Notes under the pieces: model-generated | Seen by the model: the letters and a program-made list of their open reading frames with translations, nothing else | Databases searched by the model: none | Told to the model about the DNA's origin: nothing | Part shown: piece after piece, positions 1 to 7,632 of the stretch | Layout of the letters: each line of letters opens with the position of its first letter | Position numbering within the stretch: the first letter of the stretch is position 1 | Assembly: GCF_016785085.1 (NCBI RefSeq) | Contig: NZ_JAENHO010000003.1 | Location: 124,001 to 188,000 of the forward strand | Reading direction: 5' to 3' | Origin: Paractinoplanes lichenicola | GTDB lineage: Bacteria; Actinomycetota; Actinomycetes; Mycobacteriales; Micromonosporaceae | DNA: 64,000 bases | Made by a program: the position numbers and the translations under genes

Positions 1-584
1 CCCGGTTGCTGATCAACGGCACCGAGCTCTGCACCGGCTGGCGGGTCGGCCCGCAGAACCGCATGCTGACCAACAACCACTGCTTCACCAGCTCGGCCGA
101 GGCGTACAACACCGAGGTCTGGTTCAACTACCAGTGCGCGAAGTGCGGCGGGTACGACGTCTATCAGCCGACCAAAGTGTGGGGCTCGCAGGTGGTCGCG
201 ACCGACCGCACGTACGACTTCACCCTGTTCTCGGTGGACAAGTTCGCCGCGATCCAGAAGTTCGGCTACCTGACCCTCGACACCAAGCGCCCGGCCAAGA
301 ACCAGGAGCTGTACGTGCCGCAGCACCCGGCGGGCGAGCCCACGCGCATCGCCGGGTCGCTGGGCGAGAAGGCCAGCAACTGCGCGGTCGTCAACCCGGG
401 CTACGACGGTTACGCCACCGGGTCGGACGTCGCGTACTACTGCGACACCGAGGGCGGCTCGTCCGGTTCGCCGGTGCTGTCGCGCTCGACGAACAAGGTG
501 GTCGCGCTGCACCACTTCGGCGGTTGCCCCAATTCGGGCGTACGGGCCGACCTGCTGGCCGCCAAGCTGGCCAAGTACCTCTAG
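1..584 (+). CDS. secreted trypsin-like serine protease, C-terminal part (5' truncated)
   Basis: The frame is open from the window edge, so the signal peptide and start lie outside. The chymotrypsin-fold triad is visible: His in TNNHCF, Asp in TYDFTL and the nucleophile Ser in GGSSGSPV. Several Cys residues (TELC, NNHC, CAKC, NC, YYC, GGC) suggest disulfides and an exported enzyme. It resembles the lysyl-endopeptidase/V8-like branch of S1 peptidases. Substrate is unknown. The stop lies only 10 bp before the next gene, so the two may be cotranscribed. Confidence 0.85.
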   Translation, partial: RLLINGTELCTGWRVGPQNRMLTNNHCFTSSAEAYNTEVWFNYQCAKCGGYDVYQPTKVWGSQVVATDRTYDFTLFSVDKFAAIQKFGYLTLDTKRPAKNQELYVPQHPAGEPTRIAGSLGEKASNCAVVNPGYDGYATGSDVAYYCDTEGGSSGSPVLSRSTNKVVALHHFGGCPNSGVRADLLAAKLAKYL

Positions 585-594
585 TTTTGAGGAC

Positions 595-1311
595 GTGTCG
601 AAGAAGAACTGGTGGCTCGACGTCGCCCTGCTGGCGGCGTTCGTCGCGTTGACGGCCGCGCTCATGAACGGCCACCTGCTCCGGCTCGACGAGCGGGTGG
701 CCGACTGGTCGCTGAGCCACCAGCCCTGGCTGCCGTACTGGACCGCGCGGGTGCTCAACTACCTGGGCCAGGGCGGTCAGATCCTGATGCCGGTCTCGCT
801 GATCCTGACCGGCTTGCTGACCTGGCGCACCCGCTCGATCCGGGCCGTCTTCCCGTTCGTGGCCGGGTTCGTGCTGACGTACCTGACGATCGGCCCGCTC
901 AAGATCTGGGCCGATCGGGCCGCGCCCCGGTTCGACGGCCCCAACCCGGTGATCATGCACAACCCCGACGCCGCGGGCGCGTACGCGATGAGCTACCCCT
1001 CGGGGCACCTCGGCAACTCGCTGGTCTGGTACGCGGTGATCGCGCTGCTGGTCGTCGCGCTCCTGGGCCGGCCGCTGAGCCGCCGGGAGACGTACGGGCT
1101 GAGGGTCTTGCCCGTGGCGATCGTGTTCTGCACGACCGTTTACACCGGCTTCCACTGGCTGACCGACTCGATCGCGGGCGCGCTGCTCGGCGTCGTGCTG
1201 GCCCGCCTGATCGAGCGGATCCCGTTCGACCGCATCGGGCTGCCCCGGCTGGGCGGCTGGGAACGGCCGGCCGGGCTCACACCCAGCGACCGGCTCGCAT
1301 CACCCGCTTGA
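595..1311 (+). CDS. PAP2-superfamily membrane phosphatase
   Basis: A 238-residue integral membrane protein with about six hydrophobic segments. The three PAP2 signature blocks are present in order: K-x6-RP-like (KIWADRAAPR, about residues 102-111), PSGH (about 140-143) and the C-terminal H-x3-D block (GFHWLTDSIAG, about 184-194). The family removes phosphate from lipid phosphates such as phosphatidate, undecaprenyl-PP or polyprenyl-P; the exact substrate cannot be read. The GTG start at 595 sits just after a GAGG. The last 35 bp overlap convergent nagA. Confidence 0.85.
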   Translation: MSKKNWWLDVALLAAFVALTAALMNGHLLRLDERVADWSLSHQPWLPYWTARVLNYLGQGGQILMPVSLILTGLLTWRTRSIRAVFPFVAGFVLTYLTIGPLKIWADRAAPRFDGPNPVIMHNPDAAGAYAMSYPSGHLGNSLVWYAVIALLVVALLGRPLSRRETYGLRVLPVAIVFCTTVYTGFHWLTDSIAGALLGVVLARLIERIPFDRIGLPRLGGWERPAGLTPSDRLASPA

Positions 1312-2368
1312 CCCGCAGGTCGCTCGAGAGCACGACCAGGTCGGCCCGCAGGCCCGCCTCGAGCGCGCCGATCTCGTCGCCCAGACCGAGCACGCGGGCC
1401 GGGGTGGTCGAGGCCATCGCCACCGCGTCGGGCAGCGCGATCCCGGCCGCGACCGTGTTGCGCAGCGCCTGGTCCATGGTCAGCGTGCTGCCGGCGATCG
1501 AGCCGTCGCGGGCCAGCCGGGCCACCCGGTCGGCCACGATCACCTCCTGGCCGCCGAGGTCGTAGGTGCCGTCGGCCATGCCGGTGGCGTCCATCGCGTC
1601 GGTGATCAGCGCGGCCTTGTCGGGCCCGGCCGTGCCCGCGGCGAACGCCAGCATGCCCGGGTGCAGGTGGATGTTGTCGGCGATCAGCTCGCAGACCACG
1701 GGCGCGGCCAGCAGCCCGACGACCGGGCCGGGCTCGCGGTGGTGCGGCGGGCGCATGCCGTTGAACAGGTGGGTGCCGACGGTCGCGCCCGCGGCCACGC
1801 CGGCCAGCGTCTGCTCGTACGTGGCGTCGGTGTGCCCGACCGCGGCGGCGACGCCCCGCTCGACCAGGAACGCGATCGCCTCCAGGGCGCCCGGCAGCTC
1901 GGGGGCGATCGTGACCAGGCGCACCGAGCCCAGCTCGAGCAGCTCGGTCAGCTCCTTGAGCGACGGGTCGCGCAGGAACTCCGGGTTCTGCGCGCCGCAG
2001 CGCACGTGGGAGAGATATGGACCCTCGTAGTGCACGCCCGCGATCAGCCCGGCCTCGACCAGCGGACGGTAGGCCTCGGTGGCGTCGCGCATCAGCTCGA
2101 ACGGCGAGCTGACCAGGCTGGCCAGCATCGTCGTGGTGCCGTGGCCCAGGTGGAACTCGGCCGCCCCGCGGGCCGACTCGGCGTCCCCGGTGGTGAACGT
2201 GTGCCCGCCGCCGCCGTGGCAGTGCAGGTCGACGAAGCCGGGCACGATCACGTCAGGGCCGGCGTCCGGGGCGGCCTCGACCGCCAGGATCGCCGGGCCG
2301 TCCACCTCGACGTAGCCCTCGACGACGGCGCCGGGCCGGACGATCTTGCCGCCGATGCGGGTCGTCAC
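1277..2368 (-). CDS. nagA: N-acetylglucosamine-6-phosphate deacetylase
   Basis: A 363-residue amidohydrolase-fold enzyme that converts GlcNAc-6-P to GlcN-6-P plus acetate in the cytosol. Visible metal and substrate motifs are LHCHGGGGH, HYEGP, GHTDA, THLFNGM and the catalytic Asp in ITDAMD, in family order. The GTG start at 2368 overlaps the TGA of the upstream ROK kinase gene (GTGA), which implies translational coupling. A longer upstream reading frame exists but lies inside the kinase gene. It is the last gene of the SIS-ROK-nagA operon. Confidence 0.93.
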   Translation of the reverse strand: MTTRIGGKIVRPGAVVEGYVEVDGPAILAVEAAPDAGPDVIVPGFVDLHCHGGGGHTFTTGDAESARGAAEFHLGHGTTTMLASLVSSPFELMRDATEAYRPLVEAGLIAGVHYEGPYLSHVRCGAQNPEFLRDPSLKELTELLELGSVRLVTIAPELPGALEAIAFLVERGVAAAVGHTDATYEQTLAGVAAGATVGTHLFNGMRPPHHREPGPVVGLLAAPVVCELIADNIHLHPGMLAFAAGTAGPDKAALITDAMDATGMADGTYDLGGQEVIVADRVARLARDGSIAGSTLTMDQALRNTVAAGIALPDAVAMASTTPARVLGLGDEIGALEAGLRADLVVLSSDLRVKRVMRAGRWV

Positions 2369-3288
2369 TGTGTCTTCTCCAAGTGGTCGAGGGCCAGCAG
2401 GGCCGAGCCGATGCAGCCCGCCTCGTCGCCCAGGCCGGCCCGCACGAACTCGGGCGGGCGATGGAAGGTGATCCGCTCGCGGAACGCCTGCTCCAGGGGG
2501 TGCAGCAGCTCGTGCCGGGCCTCGGCCAGGCCGCCGCCGATCACGAAGACGCCGACGTCGTAGAGCGCCTGCGCGATGACCATGCCGTCGGCCAGCGCCT
2601 CGATCGCCTCGCGCCAGACCGTACGGGCCAGGGCGTCGCCCTCGCCGGCCTTGGTGACGACGTCGAGCGCGGTCGCCCCGGGGGCGCCGGCCAGCTCCGC
2701 GTAGCGCAGCCCGATGGCCCGGGCCGAGGCCAGCGACTCCAGACAGCCCCGCTGCCCGCACGGGCAGAGCGGTCCGCCCGGCCGGACGACGATGTGGCCG
2801 ACCTCGCCGGCCGCGCCGTGTCCGCCGCCGTACCCCACGCCGTCCACGATCAGGGCGGCCGCGATGCCGGTGCCGATCGCCACGAACAGCACGTGCCGAT
2901 GGCCCCGGCCGGCGCCCAGCCGGGCCTCGGCGGTGCCGCCGACCCGCACGTCATGGCCGAGCACGGCGGGCAGGCCCAGGCGTTCCTCGAGCCGGGCCCG
3001 GACCGGCACGTCGCGGAAGCCGACGTTCGACGACCAGACGGCGAGCCCGTTCTCCTCGTCGACGACGCCCGGCACGGCGACTCCCGCCGCGACCGGTTCG
3101 AGGCCGTCGGCGCGGGCCTTGCTGGCCAGGCCCTCGGCGACGTCGAGGATCGTGCCGAGGACTGCTTCCGGCCCCCGCTCGGCCAGGGTCGGGTGTCGCT
3201 CGGTGTGGTGGACCGTCCCGTCCGGGCGGACCAAAGCGCATTTCATGCCTGTCCCGCCCACGTCCAGGGCGACCACCACTTGGTTCAT
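2365..3288 (-). CDS. ROK-family sugar kinase (probable GlcNAc/glucose kinase)
   Basis: A 307-residue ROK kinase. The N-terminal phosphate-binding motif is DVGGTGMK and the ROK zinc motif CPCGQRGCLE is intact. The usual ND at the catalytic loop appears here as GHDVRVGGTAE. Between a SIS protein and nagA it most likely phosphorylates N-acetylglucosamine or a related amino sugar. Its ATG at 3288 overlaps the SIS stop codon as ATGA, and its stop overlaps the nagA start, so the three genes form one coupled operon. Glucokinase is the main alternative. Confidence 0.9.
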   Translation of the reverse strand: MNQVVVALDVGGTGMKCALVRPDGTVHHTERHPTLAERGPEAVLGTILDVAEGLASKARADGLEPVAAGVAVPGVVDEENGLAVWSSNVGFRDVPVRARLEERLGLPAVLGHDVRVGGTAEARLGAGRGHRHVLFVAIGTGIAAALIVDGVGYGGGHGAAGEVGHIVVRPGGPLCPCGQRGCLESLASARAIGLRYAELAGAPGATALDVVTKAGEGDALARTVWREAIEALADGMVIAQALYDVGVFVIGGGLAEARHELLHPLEQAFRERITFHRPPEFVRAGLGDEAGCIGSALLALDHLEKTQ

Positions 3289-4208
3289 TTGAGAACTACC
3301 GAGCGGGTCAGGTTGCGTGGGTGGTCGGGGTCGAGGCCCTGGCTGGTGGCCAGCAGCACGGCCACGCGCTGCGCGACGACCAGGTCGGCCATCGGGTCGA
3401 GCGGGGCCCGGCCGCCGCACCAGCTGCCCAGCGCGGCGTAGCCGCCGTAGTGCCGGCTGTGCACGAACAGGGCGCCGGTCGCCTCGACCTCGTCGGCCAG
3501 GTCGGTCGGCACCTCGCCGAACGCCCACACCGCGCGGCGCGGGGCGGCGATCGCGATCGGGCCGTGCCGGTAGTCCATCGCCGGGTAGGCCTCGGCCCAG
3601 AAGGCGGCGGCCTCGCGGCACTTGAGCGCGGCCTCCTCGGCCAGGCCGACGGTCCAGCCCCGGCCCAGGAAGGTGATCTGCTCGGCCAGGGCCGGGTGCA
3701 CCGGCAGCGGCAGGCGCACGGCGACCTCGCCGTCGGCCGCCACCGACTCGATGTCCTCGCCCAGGTGGGCCCGGAGCAGCGCGAGGGTGCTGGTGGCGAA
3801 GCGGGTCTGGACCACCGACTCCTCGTCGGCGAAGTCGAGCACGATCGACTGGTCGGCGATCCGCGCCGCGGGCTGCGCCTCGTCGGCCGTGATGACCGTG
3901 GTCGGGGTGCCGCCGGCCAGGTCGTTGAGCAGGTCGAGGACCTCGGTGGTGGTGCCCGAGCGGGTGATCGCGAGCACCCGGTCGTAGCGGCGGCGGCGCG
4001 GGAACTCGGACGCTTGGAACGCGTCGGTCTCGCCGTGCCCCTCCTGCTCGCGCAGGGCCGCGTACGCCTTGGCCATGAACCACGAGGTGCCGCAGCCGAC
4101 GACGGCGACCCGCTCGCCGCGCCGGGGGAGGCCCGGGGCGTCGGCCAGCTTCGCGGCCTGCCGCCAGCACTCCGGCTGGCTGGCGATCTCTGCCTTGACG
4201 TACGTCAT
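3285..4208 (-). CDS. SIS-domain sugar-phosphate isomerase/deaminase
   Basis: A 307-residue protein with two SIS domains: the first carries GCGTSW and ITRSGTTTE, the second begins near FLGRGW and AEEAALKCREAAA. It resembles the isomerase half of GlmS and AgaS/FrlB-type proteins but has no glutaminase domain. No NagB is visible nearby, so it may be the GlcN-6-P deaminase (NagB-II type) of this operon; that role is inferred from context. The ATG at 4208 has GAAGGG upstream; an alternative start 22 codons earlier would run into the control region. It is the first gene of the operon. Confidence 0.82.
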   Translation of the reverse strand: MTYVKAEIASQPECWRQAAKLADAPGLPRRGERVAVVGCGTSWFMAKAYAALREQEGHGETDAFQASEFPRRRRYDRVLAITRSGTTTEVLDLLNDLAGGTPTTVITADEAQPAARIADQSIVLDFADEESVVQTRFATSTLALLRAHLGEDIESVAADGEVAVRLPLPVHPALAEQITFLGRGWTVGLAEEAALKCREAAAFWAEAYPAMDYRHGPIAIAAPRRAVWAFGEVPTDLADEVEATGALFVHSRHYGGYAALGSWCGGRAPLDPMADLVVAQRVAVLLATSQGLDPDHPRNLTRSVVLK

Positions 4209-4234
4209 GGGCCACCCTTCAACCACGTGCGCTG

Positions 4235-4385
4235 TGCGCATAAGCGCGCAGTTCCCGGCACTTTCGAGCGTCATTCTGCGTGGAAGGCTGGCGCGGATGC
4301 AACCGTCGCCGCCGCACCGAGCAGGCGTGAGCTTTGCTTGTCGGCCTTTCGCGCACTAATGTGCACACTCTTATCACGTAACGTG
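4235..4385. promoter_or_regulatory. candidate operators between the amino-sugar operon and its DeoR regulator
   Basis: The divergent intergenic region holds three short inverted repeats: GCGC-ATAA-GCGC (4236-4247), GCAC-TAAT-GTGC (4353-4364) and CACGT-A-ACGTG (4375-4385). The first two share 4-bp arms around a 4-bp AT core. They are plausible sites for the adjacent DeoR-type repressor. I see no clear DasR dre site. Confidence 0.4.
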
Positions 4386-4400
4386 CATCTGGGAGTCTGG

Positions 4401-5186
4401 GTGGACCGGTACGCGCGGTGGAATGCCCTGCTCGAGTTACTCGCCGAGAGTGGCCGGGTCAGCGTGGAGGACGCGGCCGAGCGCCTCGACGTCTCCCAAG
4501 CCACCATCCGCCGTGACTTCGACCAGCTGGCCCAGCAGCAGATGATCACCCGGACCCGGGGCGGCGCGGTCGCCAACGGCGTCTCGTACGACCTGCCCCT
4601 GCGCTACAAGAGCGCCAAGCACTCGGCCGAGAAGCAGCGGATCGGCGAGGCGGCGGCGGGCCTGGTCACCCCGGGCACGGTCGTCGGGCTCAACGGCGGC
4701 ACCACGGTCACCGAGGTCGCGCGGGCGTTGGCCGTACGGGCTGATCTGAACGCGGGCGGCGAGGGCTCCCAGCTGACCGTGGTCACCAACGCCCTCAACA
4801 TCGCGAACGAGCTGCTCGTGCGCTCGCGCATGAAGATCGTGGTGGCCGGCGGCGTCGTGCGGCCGCAGTCCTTCGAGGTGGTCGGCCCGCTCGGCGGCGC
4901 CCTGCTCAAGGAGGTCACGCTCGACGTCGTGCTGCTCGGCGTGGACGCGGTGGACGTGGAACTGGGCGCGGCCTCCCACCACGAGGGCGAGGCCGCGATG
5001 AACAGCCTGATGGTCGCACGGGCCAAGCGGGTCGTGGTGATCGCCGACTCGTCGAAGCTGGGCGGGCACGCGTTCGCCCGGATCTGCCCGATCACCAAGA
5101 TCGAGACGCTGGTGACCGACTCCGGCGCCCCCGCGGAGACCGTCGCCCGGTTCCGCGAGGCAGGGGTACACGTTATTACGGCTTGA
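4401..5186 (+). CDS. DeoR-family transcriptional regulator
   Basis: A 261-residue repressor with an N-terminal winged helix-turn-helix (about residues 5-58; VSQATIRRDFDQL is the DeoR recognition helix) and a C-terminal sugar-phosphate-sensing domain (GLNGGTTVTEVA, VVTNALNIANEL, GVDAVD, ADSSKLG). It is divergent from the SIS-ROK-nagA operon and probably controls it in response to an amino-sugar phosphate. The GTG at 4401 is chosen because GGGAG at 4391-4395 precedes it; an in-frame ATG at 4359 is the alternative. Confidence 0.88.
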   Translation: MDRYARWNALLELLAESGRVSVEDAAERLDVSQATIRRDFDQLAQQQMITRTRGGAVANGVSYDLPLRYKSAKHSAEKQRIGEAAAGLVTPGTVVGLNGGTTVTEVARALAVRADLNAGGEGSQLTVVTNALNIANELLVRSRMKIVVAGGVVRPQSFEVVGPLGGALLKEVTLDVVLLGVDAVDVELGAASHHEGEAAMNSLMVARAKRVVVIADSSKLGGHAFARICPITKIETLVTDSGAPAETVARFREAGVHVITA

Positions 5187-5220
5187 GGGGCGATCAGCAG
5201 CGCATATTGACGGTGCTGTC

Positions 5221-5226
5221 TAGAGT
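5221..5226 (+). promoter_or_regulatory. -10 element TAGAGT, leaderless type
   Basis: TAGAGT lies 7 nt before the GTG at 5234; no ribosome-binding site is present there. Confidence 0.5.
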
Positions 5227-5233
5227 CTCGCCC

Positions 5234-6220
5234 GTGACTGCCGTATTGGAGATAGCGGGGCTGCAGAAGACGTATCGCAGCCGTAAAGGGGTGCGAAGAG
5301 CGCTCGACGGGTTCGACATGGTCGTCGAGGCGGGTCAGGTCCACGGCTTCCTGGGGCCCAACGGCTCCGGCAAGACGACCACGCTGCGGACGCTGCTGGG
5401 GCTGATCACGCCCAACGGCGGCCGCATGGCGATCCTCGGGCGCGAGGTGCCGGCCCACCTGTCCGAGGTGGCGGGTCAGGTGGGGGCGATCGTGGAGAGC
5501 CCCCAGTTCTTCGGCAACTTCACCGCGCAGGACACGCTCTCGCTGCTGGCCGAGGCGGGCGACGTCCGCAAGGAGCGGGTCACCGCCGTGCTCGAGCTGG
5601 TCGGCCTGCGGGACCGGGCCAAGGACCGGGTCAAGACCTACTCGCTCGGCATGAAGCAGCGCCTGGCCGTGGCGTCGGCGCTGCTCAAGGAGCCGAAGCT
5701 GCTGATTTTGGACGAGCCGGCCAACGGTCTCGACCCGGGTGGCATCCGGGAGATGCGCTCGCTGATGCGCAACCTGGCCGAGTCCGGCATGACGGTCGTG
5801 CTGTCCAGCCACATCCTCGGCGAGATCCAGCTCATCTGCGACTCGGTCACGATCATCTCGGCCGGTCGCCGGGTGGCCGCGGGCTCGGTGGCCGACGTGC
5901 TGGCCAGCCACACCTCGTCCGGCGTGAAGGTGCGCCTGGAGCCGGGCGTCGACATGCGTGGCGCGGTCGAGCTGCTGCGGGCCAACGGCGCCCAGGTGAC
6001 CGTCGAGCACGACCACTTCACCGTCGGCAACGCCGGCAACCCCGCCCAGATCACCCGGATCCTGGCCGAGCGCGAGATCTACGTGAGCGAGCTGACGCCG
6101 ACCGCGGCCGACCTCGAGAGCGTGTTCCTGCAGCTCACCGGCACCGCGCCGGTCGAGGGCCGGAACCGCCAGGTGGATCAGAGCGCGGTCGCCGCGCCGA
6201 CCGGAGGGTGGGGTCAGTGA
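5234..6220 (+). CDS. ABC transporter ATP-binding protein
   Basis: A 328-residue ABC ATPase of the CcmA/NatA/drug-resistance type. Walker A GPNGSGKTT, Q-loop, signature YSLGMKQRL, Walker B LLILDEPANGLDP and the switch His in SSHIL are all intact. A C-terminal extension of about 100 residues follows, as in ABC-2 exporters. I choose GTG 5234 over a frame opening 17 codons earlier because TAGAGT sits exactly 7 nt before it. The permease gene overlaps its stop as GTGA. Confidence 0.9.
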   Translation: MTAVLEIAGLQKTYRSRKGVRRALDGFDMVVEAGQVHGFLGPNGSGKTTTLRTLLGLITPNGGRMAILGREVPAHLSEVAGQVGAIVESPQFFGNFTAQDTLSLLAEAGDVRKERVTAVLELVGLRDRAKDRVKTYSLGMKQRLAVASALLKEPKLLILDEPANGLDPGGIREMRSLMRNLAESGMTVVLSSHILGEIQLICDSVTIISAGRRVAAGSVADVLASHTSSGVKVRLEPGVDMRGAVELLRANGAQVTVEHDHFTVGNAGNPAQITRILAEREIYVSELTPTAADLESVFLQLTGTAPVEGRNRQVDQSAVAAPTGGWGQ

Positions 6221-7209
6221 GCCTCTACACGGCCGAGACCAAGCGGCTGACCAAGCGCCGCTTCACCCGCCTGTTCCTGCTGGGCACGACGCTGATCCTG
6301 CTCGCGATCGCGGCCGGCATGTTCTTCACCAACGAGAAGGTCGGCCCGTCGCAGATCGCCTCGGCCCAGGCCCAGGCGCAGCAGGATTTCCAGCGCGCGA
6401 CCGAGCAGTATCAGCGGGACCAGGCCGCCTGCCAGGCGCCGGGCGCCAACCCGGCGAGCTGCGAAGGCATGTATCAGCCGACGCAGGACGACTTCCAGGC
6501 GCAGTGGTACATGCCGCCGACGTTCGACTTCCGCGAGAACTTCCCCGACATGGTGACGACGCTGGCCGCGCTGCTCGCGCTGGTCGCCTTCATCGTCGGC
6601 GCGTCCTTCGTGGGCGCCGAGTGGAGCAGCGGCGGCATGATGAACCTGCTGCTCTGGCGGCCGCAGCGGCTGCAGGTGCTGGGCACGAAACTGCTCGCGC
6701 TGCTGGTGCTGTTCACCGTGCTGACGGTCGTCTACTCGGCGATCTGGACCGGGATCTTCGTCGGGATCGCCGAGGCGCGTGGCACGACCGACAGCATGAC
6801 CTCGGGCGCCTGGCAGTCGATCGCCCTGATGGAGCTGCGCGGGCTGGCCCTGGTGCTGGTGGCCGCGGCGATCGGCTTCGGGCTGGCCTCGCTGGGCCGG
6901 CACACCGCGATGGCCCTGGGCGTGACGATCGGCGCGGTCATCGTCTTCCAGTTCGGACTCGGGACCGTGCTGTCGCTGGCGAAGGTCAAGTTCGCCGAGG
7001 CCTACCTGATCCCGGTCTGGATGATCGCCTGGATGGACAAGGAGATCAAGCTCGAGGACTACAACTCGTGCAACTACTCGTCCGCGGGCGGCTGCCAGCC
7101 GGATTCGCTCACGCTGACCTGGCCGATGGCGGGCGGGCTGCTGGCCGGGATCTTCGTCCTCATTGTGGGTGCCTCGATGTGGGCTATGCGTAGTCGGGAC
7201 ATTACGTGA
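6217..7209 (+). CDS. ABC-2 type transporter permease
   Basis: A 330-residue membrane protein with a first membrane helix near residues 18-37, an outside loop of about 75 residues rich in Gln and containing a Cys pair, then a core of about five helices that ends in a C-terminal helix. This is the usual layout for permeases paired with NatA-like ATPases. Start GTG 6217 overlaps the ATPase stop, with GGAGG a short way upstream. Cargo is unknown; lipid or drug export or self-resistance is typical. Confidence 0.83.
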   Translation: MSLYTAETKRLTKRRFTRLFLLGTTLILLAIAAGMFFTNEKVGPSQIASAQAQAQQDFQRATEQYQRDQAACQAPGANPASCEGMYQPTQDDFQAQWYMPPTFDFRENFPDMVTTLAALLALVAFIVGASFVGAEWSSGGMMNLLLWRPQRLQVLGTKLLALLVLFTVLTVVYSAIWTGIFVGIAEARGTTDSMTSGAWQSIALMELRGLALVLVAAAIGFGLASLGRHTAMALGVTIGAVIVFQFGLGTVLSLAKVKFAEAYLIPVWMIAWMDKEIKLEDYNSCNYSSAGGCQPDSLTLTWPMAGGLLAGIFVLIVGASMWAMRSRDIT

Positions 7210-7305
7210 CGTAACGTTGACCGCGCGTGCGAGCGGGGATCGTCGGTGCTTATGCTGACGGTCCCCGTTCGTACATTTGTGCTCGTCTCTCTTCTTTGGA
7301 GCGTC

Positions 7306-7632
7306 ATGCAGCCGGCCGCGGACTCGTCCGAAGAGCAGCAGCACATTCCGGTGCCGCGGGGTGACAGCGCCCCCGTCGAGCCGGAGCCCGCCCCCCAGGA
7401 GACCGGCCTCACCGAGCGCGAGCAGCAGATACTCGCCTTCGAGGCCCGCTGGTGGAAGCACGCCGGCAGCAAGGAGCAAGCCGTCCGCGACACGTTCGGC
7501 CTGTCCTCGACGCGTTATTACCAGCTGCTCAACGGCCTGCTCGACAACCCGGCCGCCCTCGAGCACGACCCGGTGCTGGTCGGCCGCCTGCGTCGGCTGC
7601 GCTCGACCCGGGCCCGCACCCGCCGCCGTTAG
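7306..7632 (+). CDS. DUF3263 family protein
   Basis: A 108-residue protein. The C-terminal half matches the actinobacterial DUF3263 family: LTEREQQILAFE, WWKHAG, STRYYQLLNGL. This looks like a small helix-turn-helix fold, and the tail is very Arg-rich, so nucleic-acid binding is plausible but unproven. The first 40 residues are Pro/Glu-rich and probably disordered. The ATG at 7306 is preceded by GGAG at 7298-7301; a longer hydrophobic N-terminal extension in the same frame is unlikely. The stop overlaps that of the convergent AAA gene. Confidence 0.8.
   Translation: MQPAADSSEEQQHIPVPRGDSAPVEPEPAPQETGLTEREQQILAFEARWWKHAGSKEQAVRDTFGLSSTRYYQLLNGLLDNPAALEHDPVLVGRLRRLRSTRARTRRR

Noticed and set aside
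4209..4400. DasR dre site for the amino-sugar operon
   Set aside because: No ACTGGTCTAGACCAGT-like sequence was found; the repeats present have a different shape.
5207..5226. TTGACG plus TAGAGT as a standard -35/-10 promoter
   Set aside because: The spacing is only 8 bp; TAGAGT alone fits a leaderless -10.
7210..7305. TTGACC and TATGCT as a promoter for the DUF3263 gene
   Set aside because: The 28-bp spacing is too long; a promoter is probably present but cannot be assigned.
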